From an uncultured Akkermansia sp. (GTDB lineage Bacteria; Verrucomicrobiota; Verrucomicrobiia; Verrucomicrobiales; Akkermansiaceae), in the NCBI GenBank assembly GCA_947588645.1, contig CANPYO010000008.1:1-39332 (forward strand): a stretch of DNA of 39,332 nt, given 5' to 3'. The notes below the pieces were generated by a model that saw nothing but the letters and a program-made list of their open reading frames with translations, was not told where the DNA came from and searched no databases. The position numbers were made by a program, and so were the translations under genes. This document shows positions 22,778 to 30,811 of the stretch, piece after piece. Numbering within the stretch: position 1 is the stretch's first letter; every line of letters starts with the position of its first letter.

Positions 22778-24220
22778 TCAGATGCCTAAGGCCGCCATGA
22801 TACGACCAACCGCCTTGCGGAGCTCCGGCTGATCCGTCAAACGTTGTTCAACAGTGCGCGTGGCGTGAATAACAGTGCCGTGATCGCGCCCGCCAAAGGC
22901 CGCACCGATATCCTGCAGCGAACAGGCAGTGTGCTGACGCGCCAGGAACATCGCGATTTGCCGAGACTGCGCGATGTTCGCCGTGCGTCGTCGCCCATTC
23001 AGATCTGACACGCGCAAGTGGAACTCATCCGCCACGCACTGCTGAATATCTTTGATGGCCAGCCGGGCAGCCGGTTCCTCGTACATAAACTCGCGCAGCT
23101 GGGCTCGAGCCTCCTGCACAGTTGGTCTCCGGTGGGAGAAAGAAGCGAAGGTTGCCAGGCGAGTGAGAGCTCCCTCCAGCCGTCGCACGGAGCGAGTGAT
23201 GCTTTTTGCCAGGAAATCCAGTACCTCATCGCTGAGCAATTCGCTGCGCTTGCGCCAACGCTTGGCTCGCAGAATAGCCATACGGGTTTCGTACGAGGGC
23301 GCCCGCAGCGCAACGGAGAGACCCTGCACAAAGCGCGATTTGAGCCGCTCATCAAAATCGATGATGTCTGCTGCCGGACAGTCGGCGGTGAGCACAATCT
23401 GTTTGCCGCTTTCAAAAAGGGCGTTGAAGGTGTAAAAAAACTCCTCCTGTGTCTTGCCTTTGTGCGCGAGAAATTGCACGTCGTCGATGAGCAATACATC
23501 GGCCTTGCGGAATTTGCGTCGGAAATTGCGCAGAGCGTCCCCCTTGCTCGCCAGAGCGTCGATGTAGCTGTTCGTGAAGGTTTCCCCAGTTGCGTAGAGT
23601 ACCCGCGCTTCGTCATTCTCCTTGCGCATAGCGTTGCCGATGGCTTGCAGAAGATGGGTTTTCCCCAAGCCGGAACTGCCGTGTATGAAGAGCGGATTGT
23701 ATTTGCCGGGTTGTTTGGCCGTAGCCTGAGCTGCCGCATACGCGAATTCACTGTTGTCACCCACCACAAAGGAATCGAAGTCATACTCCTCATTCAATCC
23801 ACTGTTGAAAGAATCCGTCGTGCGCGCTGCTCTGCGCCTGGGGGTAGTTGCTCGCGCCCCCACCTGTTCGGCAGGTTGAACCTTGGCGCTTTCGTCAAAA
23901 ACAAGCGGCAGACACGCCTCCTGCCGGTCGCTCCCTGCCGCCGAAACCTCCTCGCTTCCCGCTTGCGCCACAAACTCAATCTCACGCGCTGCCTGCATCA
24001 CGCACGCCGCCGAATTCGCTATGCACTCCTTGTAATTGAGTTCCAGCCACATGATCGGCAGGTCGGACGGATATTCCAACACCAGCTTCGTCCCTGTGTC
24101 TTCCCTCAACTCCAACTTACAGATGTAATTTTCCAGTCCGTACATCCCTACGTCCCCTCGGCGGCGTATATCGCCCACAATATCTGCCCACAGTTTCTTC
24201 TTTTTATCGTCGGCTGTCAT
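22778..24220 (-). CDS. dnaA: Chromosomal replication initiator DnaA
   Basis: DnaA opens the origin. Domain I (residues 1-90) is divergent, a Pro/Arg-rich linker follows, and domain III is an AAA+ ATPase. It has Walker A GSSGLGKTHL (181-190), Walker B VLLIDDVQF (242-250), DERLKSRFVQGL and RRLEGAL (sensor II region). Domain IV binds DnaA boxes with GRRRTANIAQSRQIAMFLAR and GGRDHGTVIHATR (443-455). The usual signature has Ser or Thr where this one has Gly (GRDH-G-TV), and ARPRQ is replaced by AQSRQ. The product is 480 residues. AGAAGGACGGA before the ATG is one of the best ribosome binding sites in the window. dnaN does not follow; the CDF gene does. Confidence 0.96.
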   Translation of the reverse strand: MTADDKKKKLWADIVGDIRRRGDVGMYGLENYICKLELREDTGTKLVLEYPSDLPIMWLELNYKECIANSAACVMQAAREIEFVAQAGSEEVSAAGSDRQEACLPLVFDESAKVQPAEQVGARATTPRRRAARTTDSFNSGLNEEYDFDSFVVGDNSEFAYAAAQATAKQPGKYNPLFIHGSSGLGKTHLLQAIGNAMRKENDEARVLYATGETFTNSYIDALASKGDALRNFRRKFRKADVLLIDDVQFLAHKGKTQEEFFYTFNALFESGKQIVLTADCPAADIIDFDERLKSRFVQGLSVALRAPSYETRMAILRAKRWRKRSELLSDEVLDFLAKSITRSVRRLEGALTRLATFASFSHRRPTVQEARAQLREFMYEEPAARLAIKDIQQCVADEFHLRVSDLNGRRRTANIAQSRQIAMFLARQHTACSLQDIGAAFGGRDHGTVIHATRTVEQRLTDQPELRKAVGRIMAALGI

Positions 24221-24319
24221 TCCGTCCTTCTCTCTCTATTCTTTTGATCTTTCCTGCCCACCTGGCTCACCCCTCCCACGCGGGAGGCTCGGGTTCGGTG
24301 CGTTGCTGGGGCGATCATG

Positions 24320-24560
24320 CCATGTGCTCCCCCCATTGAAAAGTTTTTTAAGCCTCGATTGACTCATTGTTTTTGTTATTGTCTGTTCCATGGGCGTTCC
24401 ACAATGAAAAAAATTTTTCTGCCGACGCTCCCCATGGTTAACTTTTCTTGACAATCGATTCCTCCGTTGATTTTTGGGATAGTTTGTCATACTTTTGTAC
24501 ACATAATCAAAGAAATACGCATGTTGTTCACAATGTGAATAAAGAGGAATAAAAGCTTGC
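24320..24560. other. AT-rich region upstream of dnaA, candidate oriC
   Basis: This stretch is much more AT-rich than its surroundings. It contains TTGTTCACA (24524-24532) and TGTGAATAA (24534-24542, reverse complement TTATTCACA). These are two DnaA-box-like 9-mers in opposite orientation, one base apart. Only one fits TTATNCACA exactly and I do not see a cluster. The region may be an origin, a DnaA autoregulatory site, or both. Confidence 0.35.
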
Positions 24561-24562
24561 TG

Positions 24563-24892
24563 AGCAAACGCATTAGGGTGGACGTTTGTCCATTTGCGGT
24601 TACCCCGCTCGCCGAATTCCTCAAACCGCACATTGACTCGTAGGCACCCCATTGCCCATTGCTTCGGAGTCGCCTCACGACTCTTGTCTCAAACTCGTCC
24701 CACGAGTTTTCGTCCTTTCGGGGCAAAAGCTATGCTCTTGGCCAAACTGCCTTACGCCGTCGGCAGTTTTCGCCCTGCGGGGCAGCGCCGTCGCGCTGTT
24801 CATCTTCCTCCGCGCACAGTTTCATCACATTCCTCTGCTTTTGCTCCGCTTTCCCGCGCAAAGCGCGCTTACTTCGCAAATCATAAATGGTC
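24563..24892. repeat. Composite repeat block between dnaA and MITE copy 3
   Basis: A degenerate left-end hairpin (24563-24590) is followed by CTCGTAGGCACC and TTGCTTCGGAGTCGCCTCACG (24630-24690), an inverted copy of 32420-32480. An inverted GCCGACGGC module (about 24720-24785) comes next, then CCGCGCAAAGCGCGC and CGCAAATCATAAATGG. No gene is convincing here. The three overlapping open frames all read through repeats. Confidence 0.7.
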
Positions 24893-25120
24893 CAGGGCAA
24901 ACGCATTAGGAAATGTGTTTGCCTATGTACGAGGTACGATTTGTTAATAATGTGCGCGTTGCGCAGATTTTTTCGAATCATTAATGTATGCTGAAATCCC
25001 TTTGGAGCCAACATCATGATGATCTCTTGTTGTCATGATTTTTGATGCGTATAAACAGTGATATCAGTCAATAAGAGCATTTCCTCTGTCGATTGACTTC
25101 TCTCAAATGCGTTTGCCCTG
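24893..25120. mobile_element. MITE-like element, copy 3, with target duplication
   Basis: This 228-bp element has the 15-bp terminal inverted repeats CAGGGCAAACGCATT. The flanks are ATAAATGGTC (24883-24892) and GTAAATGGTC (25121-25130), a 10-bp duplication with one mismatch. The core is diverged from copies 1 and 2, so it is probably an older insertion. Its right edge is 54 bp from the argJ start and directly upstream of the argJ promoter. Confidence 0.9.
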
Positions 25121-25138
25121 GTAAATGGTCAAACGGGC

Positions 25139-25167
25139 TTGCTAAATAGGGGACAGGGTGGTATAGT
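25139..25167 (+). promoter_or_regulatory. Promoter abutting argJ
   Basis: TTGCTA, a 17-bp spacer, TATAGT and seven bases precede ATG 25175. A leaderless argJ transcript is predicted. GGAGGG lies only 1-2 bp before the ATG, too close to serve as a ribosome binding site. No ArgR-box pair was recognised. Confidence 0.55.
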
Positions 25168-25174
25168 GGAGGGT

Positions 25175-26431
25175 ATGAAGACGCCCTCATTTAAGGAAAT
25201 AAGCGGTGGAGTAACAGCTGCCAGGGGCTATGTGAGCCACGCGATTAGTTGTGGGATCAAGAAGCCGACTGCTACTCGGTTGGATTTAGCGCTCGTATTT
25301 TCCACAGAGCCGACGACGAGCGCCGGTGTTTTCACAACGAATCGGGTGCGTGCGGCATGCGTGCGGGTGAGTCGCGAGCACACAAGCCGCGGGAATGTAC
25401 GCGCCATCATTGCCAACAGTGGGAATGCAAATGCATGCACGGGTAAGGCGGGATTGGAGGTGGCACGCACGGAGTGTCGTCTCGTGGCACAGGAACTCGG
25501 CATCTTGCCGCGTGAGGTTGCGGTGTGTTCTACCGGTGTGATCGGTTTGCCCATGCCCATGATGCGCATAGAGCCGCGCATTCCGGAACTCTGTCGTGGT
25601 CTGGCTGCCGGAAAAGGGCACGATGTGGCCTCGGCCATCATCACCAGCGACACGAGGGAAAAGGAGGTGGCCGTGAGCTTCCGTGTGGGGGGCAAGGAAG
25701 TGAGAATCGGTTCCTGCTGCAAAGGAGCGGGCATGATATCCCCCTGCATGGCTACCATGATATGCTTGGTGTGTACAGACGCAGAGGTGGATCGCGTGGC
25801 GCTGCGCAAGCTCCTGCGCGCCGGTGTGGAGCAATCTTTTAACCGCATCACGATCGATGGCGATATGAGTACCAACGATACCTGTTTGCTGATGGCCAAC
25901 GGCGCCAGTGGCGTGAAGCTTTCGCCGGGACGTGCAGGGTGGGGTACATTCTGTGAGGCGTTGCAATATGTCCTCATGGAGCAGGCGCGACGCATTGTCA
26001 AAGATGGCGAGCGTGTCACAAAATATGTGACCGTGCGTGTGAAGGGGGCGCCGGATCGCGCGGAGGCCAGGCGTGTGGCTGAGGGCGTGGCGAAGTCATC
26101 TCTTGTGAAAAGTTCGTGGAATGGGGGGGATCCTAATTGGGGACGTATCATCCATGCCGTTGGTTACGCCGGGCGGCGAGTGCGTGAGGAGAAGGTGGAC
26201 ATCGACATAGCCGGGTTGCCTGCTTGCCGCGCCGGGGTGCAGGCTGATACCCCGAGCGATGACCTGCGCGAACGTGTACAGGCTCCGGAGTTTGAGGTCC
26301 TCATCAATCTTCACCTCGGTCGGGCAGAGTACACCGTGTACACCACTGATCTCTCTCCGGAATATGTGGATTTTAATCGTTCCGAGTATGCCTACTGGAA
26401 TCAAGCGAAACAGGATGGATTGACGCGATGA
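25175..26431 (+). CDS. argJ: Glutamate N-acetyltransferase / amino-acid acetyltransferase
   Basis: ArgJ transfers acetyl from N-acetylornithine to glutamate, closing the cyclic arginine pathway. Bifunctional forms also use acetyl-CoA. The precursor cleaves itself between Ala and Thr in the conserved GMISPCMATM. The new N-terminal Thr194 is the nucleophile. Other family segments are GVTAARGY, AIIANSGNANACTG, TGVIG and SSWNGGDPNWGRI. The product is 418 residues, close to the usual 400. The ATG at 25175 was chosen because of the promoter spacing and the family N-terminus. No other arg gene is in the window. The stop overlaps the next start as ATGA. Confidence 0.95.
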   Translation: MKTPSFKEISGGVTAARGYVSHAISCGIKKPTATRLDLALVFSTEPTTSAGVFTTNRVRAACVRVSREHTSRGNVRAIIANSGNANACTGKAGLEVARTECRLVAQELGILPREVAVCSTGVIGLPMPMMRIEPRIPELCRGLAAGKGHDVASAIITSDTREKEVAVSFRVGGKEVRIGSCCKGAGMISPCMATMICLVCTDAEVDRVALRKLLRAGVEQSFNRITIDGDMSTNDTCLLMANGASGVKLSPGRAGWGTFCEALQYVLMEQARRIVKDGERVTKYVTVRVKGAPDRAEARRVAEGVAKSSLVKSSWNGGDPNWGRIIHAVGYAGRRVREEKVDIDIAGLPACRAGVQADTPSDDLRERVQAPEFEVLINLHLGRAEYTVYTTDLSPEYVDFNRSEYAYWNQAKQDGLTR

Positions 26432-27675
26432 AGACAGCCCGACTTACCCATGCTTGCGGAGCGCTGGCGGTCCTTCTGCTCAGCTCCGTTGTTGCTTCGG
26501 CCTCCGACATTTTAAGTTTTGCCGCGAATGGTTCTTTGTGGGACAAGCCCACGGGGGAAGTGTCCAAGCAGTTATTTTCCTCCAAAGGGCGTTATACGCG
26601 GGTGGATAATGTGCACATTCGTGTTCTCAAAGGCGCCGGATTAACCGTTGGTAATGTGAAATTGGGTGATGTCACCATGGAACTCACGGAGGATGGAAAG
26701 CACTTTGTGGCCCTGAATACCACCATCTTCAATAAGGGCGATGACGGTGATATCGAAAAGGAAATCTTCGAGGCGCGGCTCAAGCAGAGTGTGCAGTCCA
26801 TTAACAACGTCATGGGAGTCGAAGGTAAAACGCGACAGCAGAGCCGTAAGGAAACAGGTCTGAAGACTCGAGCCTGGGAGTGGGAAAACGAACACTGCGC
26901 GGTATTGCTGGAGGCTGCTTCCACCGGCAAGGGTAAGAAATACACGGCTGAGTTCATCCGCATGAGCGTCGCTCCCACCAAAGGAGATCTGGAGAAAGGA
27001 GGAGCCAATGATTCTGCGCGCAGGTCGGATTTGAAAGGAAACGTGGTGCATGAGGAGAACGGCGATGTCTGGATCAAAGGGGTGCCTATGGTGGATCAGG
27101 GGGAAAAAGGCTACTGCGTGCCCGCCGCCGTGTCGCGTGTGTTTGCTTATTATGGCATGGACGGAGTTGATCAACACGCTCTGGCAGCCCTCTGCAAGAG
27201 TTCAGATCAGGGAACCTCGATAGAGGACATGGAAAAGGCGCTCAAGAGCATTTGTGGCCCTTTTCACATGACCATTAAATCATGGGATTGGGTGGGCATA
27301 AAGTCCTTCATCAAAAAAGCCCGTAAAATGGTTAAAAAAACCGGAACTCTGCCGGATGATCGCGAGATTGCTCAAATGATATTGGAAGATGTGGGAAAGC
27401 ACCCCGGTACCATGAATAAGGGTCTGAATGGTATCAAGCAGCAGGTGAACGCCGGAATCCCCGTGGTCTGGGCCGTGGTGCTCGGCATTTTCCCGGAGCA
27501 GGGGTTGCCGCAAAGTTTTGGCGGGCACATGCGCCTCATCATCGGCTACAATGAACAGGAAAAACGCATCATCTACACCGATACATGGGGAATGAGGCAT
27601 GCTAAAAAGGCGATGTCTATGAGCAAAGCCTGCGCTATAACACATCGACTCTGGGTACTGCGCCCCGCAATGTGA
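26428..27675 (+). CDS. Secreted C39-like cysteine protease
   Basis: The 415-residue product has a signal peptide (cleavage near ASA-SD, residue 26). A lysine-rich domain of unknown function extends to about residue 215. Then comes a papain-like/C39-type domain with the candidate triad C230 (GEKGYCVPAAVSRVFAYYG, Gln upstream in VDQG), H367 (GGHMRLIIGY) and D385 (YTDTWG). C39-like domains occur both in bacteriocin-processing transporters and in free secreted proteins; this one has no ABC transporter part. Its start overlaps the argJ stop by 4 bp, so translation is probably coupled. The functional link to arginine synthesis is not obvious. Confidence 0.8.
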   Translation: MKTARLTHACGALAVLLLSSVVASASDILSFAANGSLWDKPTGEVSKQLFSSKGRYTRVDNVHIRVLKGAGLTVGNVKLGDVTMELTEDGKHFVALNTTIFNKGDDGDIEKEIFEARLKQSVQSINNVMGVEGKTRQQSRKETGLKTRAWEWENEHCAVLLEAASTGKGKKYTAEFIRMSVAPTKGDLEKGGANDSARRSDLKGNVVHEENGDVWIKGVPMVDQGEKGYCVPAAVSRVFAYYGMDGVDQHALAALCKSSDQGTSIEDMEKALKSICGPFHMTIKSWDWVGIKSFIKKARKMVKKTGTLPDDREIAQMILEDVGKHPGTMNKGLNGIKQQVNAGIPVVWAVVLGIFPEQGLPQSFGGHMRLIIGYNEQEKRIIYTDTWGMRHAKKAMSMSKACAITHRLWVLRPAM

Positions 27676-27715
27676 TTATTTTTTCGTGGTGGCTCAATTT
27701 TCGTTCGCAATTTAC

Positions 27716-27743
27716 TTGACAATGAGAAAAGATGGTGTAAACT
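27716..27743 (+). promoter_or_regulatory. rpsT promoter
   Basis: TTGACA, a 16-bp spacer and TAAACT are present, with about 24 nt between the expected transcript start and the rpsT ATG. Unlike most genes here, this one has a real leader. S20 leaders can be autoregulated in other bacteria, but no specific structure was identified. Confidence 0.6.
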
Positions 27744-27773
27744 TCTCCCACCTAGAAGAACTTTCATACGATT

Positions 27774-28037
27774 ATGGCACACACACTGTCCGCTAAAAAG
27801 CGTATCCGCCAGACTGAGACCCGCACCGCAGCCAACCGCGCCGTCATGTCGCGCGTTCGCACTCTTCGCAAGAAGGTGACCGCAGCTGTGGCGCAGAAGG
27901 ATAAGGAAGCAGCCGTCGGTGCCTACAATCGCTTCGCTTCTGCTGTGGACAAAGCTGCCAAAAAGGGCACCGTGCATCCCAACCGCGCAGCTAACTACAA
28001 GAGCAAGGCTGCTAAGGCTATTGCCTCGCTCTCCTGA
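27774..28037 (+). CDS. rpsT: 30S ribosomal protein S20
   Basis: S20 is a primary 16S rRNA-binding protein of the small subunit. The 87-residue, strongly basic and helical protein starts MAHTLSAKKRIRQTETRTAAN. It contains NRAVMSRVRTLRKKV and VHPNRAANYKSKAAKAI, both typical of bS20. It has its own promoter and a terminator, so it is a single-gene unit. Confidence 0.96.
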   Translation: MAHTLSAKKRIRQTETRTAANRAVMSRVRTLRKKVTAAVAQKDKEAAVGAYNRFASAVDKAAKKGTVHPNRAANYKSKAAKAIASLS

Positions 28038-28060
28038 GCTTTTTCATCCCCCTTTCTCAG

Positions 28061-28098
28061 GCAAGTGACCCCATCTTTTTGCGGTCGCTTGCTTTTTT
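28061..28098 (+). terminator. rpsT terminator
   Basis: GCAAGTGACC and GGTCGCTTGC form a 10-bp stem with one wobble around a 12-nt loop, followed by TTTTTT. It lies 24 bp after the rpsT stop. Confidence 0.8.
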
Positions 28099-28132
28099 GA
28101 TGCTCACAGTCCTCAAAACCGGGAAAGTACGG

Positions 28133-28295
28133 TATTTGAAACTCAAAGATTCCACTCCGCACCAGCTCCGCAAAATTCGCGCGCAACGCGCACAAACTTT
28201 GCAAATCGTAAATGAGCAGCCATCCTCTGCGGCTGCTTGAGGTCGTCGTCAGTTTTCACATAACCCGCGCCCCTGGCGCGCTATAACCCAAATCG
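28133..28295. repeat. GC-rich module and CGCGCC module upstream of MITE copy 4
   Basis: Positions 28133-28215 carry the GC-rich module (GATTCCACTCCGCACCAGC) ending in GCAAATCGTAAATG. Positions 28250-28287 (GTCAGTTTTCACATAACCCG and following bases) are the inverted copy of 456-492. Position 28286 starts the target duplication of MITE copy 4. Confidence 0.7.
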
Positions 28296-28530
28296 CAGGG
28301 CAAACGCATTTGAGAGAAGGTAATCAACGGAGACAACAATCTTATTAACTGATATCCATGTTTATACGCATCAAAAACCGTGATAACCAGCGGTCATCAT
28401 GATGACCGCTCTAAAGGAATCTCTGCACACGTTAATGACTCGAAAAAATCTGCGCAATGCGCACGCTATCAATAAATCGTACATCGTAAATCGTAAATGG
28501 GCAAACGCATTTTCTAATGCGTTTGCCCTG
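28296..28530. mobile_element. MITE-like element, copy 4, inverted, with perfect target duplication
   Basis: This 235-bp element is in the opposite orientation to copies 1-3, bounded by CAGGGCAAACGCATT and AATGCGTTTGCCCTG. It is flanked by ACCCAAATCG on both sides (28286-28295 and 28531-28540), a perfect 10-bp duplication. The target was itself an octamer-type sequence (CCCAAATCGTAAATG), so the element inserted into an existing repeat mosaic. It lies 18 bp upstream of the next gene's -35 box. Confidence 0.93.
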
Positions 28531-28548
28531 ACCCAAATCGTAAATGAA

Positions 28549-28577
28549 TTGACACTCCAAGCGCTGAGTGCTATGAT
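28549..28577 (+). promoter_or_regulatory. Strong promoter abutting the small hypothetical gene
   Basis: TTGACA, a 17-bp spacer and TATGAT is near consensus. Seven bases later is ATG 28585. Two in-frame ATGs at 28573 and 28576 fall inside the -10 box and cannot be used by a transcript from this promoter. Confidence 0.65.
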
Positions 28578-28584
28578 GGGGAAC

Positions 28585-29028
28585 ATGAGTACCACGGTGA
28601 ATGAACGTCAGCTTGCCGCTATCAAGAACTGGGCGGCAGAGGGAATGGATCTCAACGGCATCCAAAAAAAGCTGCAGAGCGAGTTTGGCTTGCACCTCAC
28701 ATTCATGGAAGTAAGATTCTTGATGTTGGATCACGGGATAGAGCTTGTCCAGGAAACAGCCCCAGCAGCAGAACCCAATGAGCTTGATGAAAAGGCACAG
28801 GATACACCAGCGGAGAAGGCGGATGGCAGTGTGCGCGTGGAGTTGGATGACTTGCAGCTTCCCGGCACATTACTTTCCGGGAAGGCTCATTTCCCGGGTG
28901 GGGCGGAGGGAGCGTGGCAGATAGACCAACTCGGGCGTTTTGGCTGGAGTCAACTTACCGGTACGCCTTCCCCGGAAGAGATGCAGAGCTTTCAACAGGA
29001 GCTCACCGCCATGCTGCGCCGCGCCTGA
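28585..29028 (+). CDS. Conserved hypothetical protein
   Basis: The 147-residue acidic protein has a helical N-terminal part (residues 8-50: LAAIKNWAAEGMDLNGIQKK, LTFMEVRFLMLDHGIEL) that looks like a helix-turn-helix type bundle. An Ala/Glu/Pro linker (about 55-80) follows, then a C-terminal part with GTLLSGKAHFPGG, LGRFGWSQLTG and a final helix. I have the impression of similar proteins in Verrucomicrobiota, but no function is known. The start was set by the promoter, which implies a leaderless mRNA. It converges with the dCMP deaminase gene, with only 6 bp between their stops. Confidence 0.75.
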   Translation: MSTTVNERQLAAIKNWAAEGMDLNGIQKKLQSEFGLHLTFMEVRFLMLDHGIELVQETAPAAEPNELDEKAQDTPAEKADGSVRVELDDLQLPGTLLSGKAHFPGGAEGAWQIDQLGRFGWSQLTGTPSPEEMQSFQQELTAMLRRA

Positions 29029-29034
29029 TGTGGC

Positions 29035-29481
29035 TTAGCCTTGGGGCACCAGGGGCAGATCTGAGAGAGGATAACTCGGTACGCGCGTGAGCTGTACCCC
29101 GTAGAGGTCTGCAATGGCCCGAGCCTCCGATTTCTCATAATCCTCGCCGTAGTAGATGATTTTTATCCCGTGTGCACACAGAGCCTGCATGCAGGACGTG
29201 CAGGGCATCGTGGTGCAGGCCACGATTCTCGCTTCTCCTCTTTTGAAAAGACTGCACAGGTTGATTTCCGCATGCAGCATGAATTTTTGCCGTTCATCGC
29301 GAGAAGCCCAGAAGCCGGCCGGCGCGGTGAAGCCCGGGTAAAGCCCGTTGTAGGCCGTGCCGATGACCCGATTATCGACGTCCAAAGCGGCCGCGCCGAC
29401 CTTGCGGTAAGGATCCTCCGAGCGCAGGGCGGCCACATGCGCCAGAGCCATCACATATTCGGGAATGGAGAGACGAGCCAT
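29035..29481 (-). CDS. dCMP deaminase family protein
   Basis: This is a zinc-dependent deaminase of the deoxycytidylate deaminase/ComEB group, converting dCMP to dUMP for thymidylate synthesis. The zinc site is complete: HAEIN (H70, E72) and PCTSC (C94, C97). SEDPYRKVGAAAL and GTAYNGLYPGF are also typical. The product is 148 residues, near the usual size. It is the last gene of an operon, starting 20 bp after the lysA stop. Another cytidine-deaminase-like substrate cannot be excluded. Confidence 0.88.
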   Translation of the reverse strand: MARLSIPEYVMALAHVAALRSEDPYRKVGAAALDVDNRVIGTAYNGLYPGFTAPAGFWASRDERQKFMLHAEINLCSLFKRGEARIVACTTMPCTSCMQALCAHGIKIIYYGEDYEKSEARAIADLYGVQLTRVPSYPLSDLPLVPQG

Positions 29482-29501
29482 AGGGTCGTGGTTTGGATGA
29501 T

Positions 29502-30791
29502 TTATGCGTCCGGGAGTATTTCGTCTTCCACCATTTGTTCGAGCGTTTGTCGGCGGCGGATGAGGATGACTTTATCATCATCTACCATCACCTCCGCGGC
29601 TAGGGGACGTGAGTTGTAGGTGGAAGACATGCTGAAGCCGTAAGCGCCGGCGCTCATTTCTGCCAGCAATTCCCCCGGCTTCACATCAGGCAAGCTGCGG
29701 TTCTGCGCCTGGAAATCGCCGGACTCGCAGATCGGTCCCACAACGTCTGCCACGATGGTATCGCCGCTATGCTGGCGGACGGGCCAAATCTCGTGGTAGC
29801 CCTCGTAGAGAGCGGGACGGATGATATCGTTCATCCCTGCGTCAATCATCTTGAAATGCTTGCTCTCGCCATCTTTTTCGTACACGCAGCGGGTGAGCAG
29901 AGCTCCTGCATTACCCACCAAACGCCGTCCGGGTTCCAGAAGAATACGCAAGCCAAGGGGTTTGAGCAGCGGGATAAGCGCCTGCGCATACGAGGTGATG
30001 GTAATCTGTTCCGGGTGTTCCTTCCACCAATTTGCAGAGCCGGAGGCAAGGCACCCGTCATACACGATACCGATACCGCCGCCGATGCTCCAAAATTCAA
30101 TGCTGTAGAGTTCTTTGAGCCTAGCGACCAGAGGAGTCACCTTCTGCACCGCTGTCACGAAGGGCTGCACTTCTGTGAGCTGAGAGCCGATGTGCATCTG
30201 TAAACCACGGATACGCAGGTGCGGCATCTCGGCGGCAACGGTAGCGTAGAGTCGCTCAATGCGCGCGATATCCACGCCAAACTTATTTTCATTCGTGCCG
30301 GTTGTGATGTACTTGTGCGTGTGCGCATCCACATTCGGATTCACGCGCACGGCCACAGGCGCTTGCTTGCCCATATCGGCGGCAATGCGGTCAATGGCAC
30401 GCAGTTCATTTTCACTTTCGCAGATAAAGCAATAGATGCCGCATTCGAGCGCGTAGCGTATTTCGGTCTCCGTCTTGGCTACGCCGGCGTACGTGCACGC
30501 CGCCGAGTCTCCCCCCGCGCGGATAACGCGCCACAACTCCCCGCCAGATACAATGTCGAAGCCTGCGCCGCGCTTTGCCATCAGCTGAAGAATGGCGCCG
30601 TTGGAGCACGCTTTGACGGCGTAGGCAATGTGCACATCCAGTCCGACGAAGGCTTGGCGAAATTCGTCCAAGTCAGTCAGGATCGTGTTGCGGCTGTACA
30701 CAAAGGTAGGCGTACCGTAAGCCGCTGCGATGTCTGCAAGATTCACTTTCTCACAGTAAAGAGAGCCGTTTTTGTAAGCAAATTGGTGCAT
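29502..30791 (-). CDS. lysA: Diaminopimelate decarboxylase
   Basis: LysA decarboxylates meso-diaminopimelate to L-lysine using pyridoxal phosphate. It is a fold-III decarboxylase with the PLP lysine K60 (HIAYAVKACSN), the phosphate-binding GGGIGIVYD, EPGRRLVGNAGAL, the catalytic Cys region GPICESGDF, and GAYGFSMSSTYNSRPLAAEV at the end. The product is 429 residues. It sits between the AI-2E-type gene (20 bp upstream) and the deaminase (20 bp downstream), all on the minus strand. No ribosome binding site is evident. Confidence 0.95.
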   Translation of the reverse strand: MHQFAYKNGSLYCEKVNLADIAAAYGTPTFVYSRNTILTDLDEFRQAFVGLDVHIAYAVKACSNGAILQLMAKRGAGFDIVSGGELWRVIRAGGDSAACTYAGVAKTETEIRYALECGIYCFICESENELRAIDRIAADMGKQAPVAVRVNPNVDAHTHKYITTGTNENKFGVDIARIERLYATVAAEMPHLRIRGLQMHIGSQLTEVQPFVTAVQKVTPLVARLKELYSIEFWSIGGGIGIVYDGCLASGSANWWKEHPEQITITSYAQALIPLLKPLGLRILLEPGRRLVGNAGALLTRCVYEKDGESKHFKMIDAGMNDIIRPALYEGYHEIWPVRQHSGDTIVADVVGPICESGDFQAQNRSLPDVKPGELLAEMSAGAYGFSMSSTYNSRPLAAEVMVDDDKVILIRRRQTLEQMVEDEILPDA

Positions 30792-30811
30792 AAGGGGAGA
30801 TATCGATGTTG

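Noticed and set aside
23018-24247. 409-codon plus-strand frame opposite dnaA
   Set aside because: It is antisense to dnaA over its whole AAA+ domain and reflects the GC-rich codon bias of dnaA.
25168-25174. GGAGGG directly before argJ as a ribosome binding site
   Set aside because: Only one to two bases separate it from the ATG, too close for pairing with 16S rRNA during initiation; the promoter spacing explains the start better.
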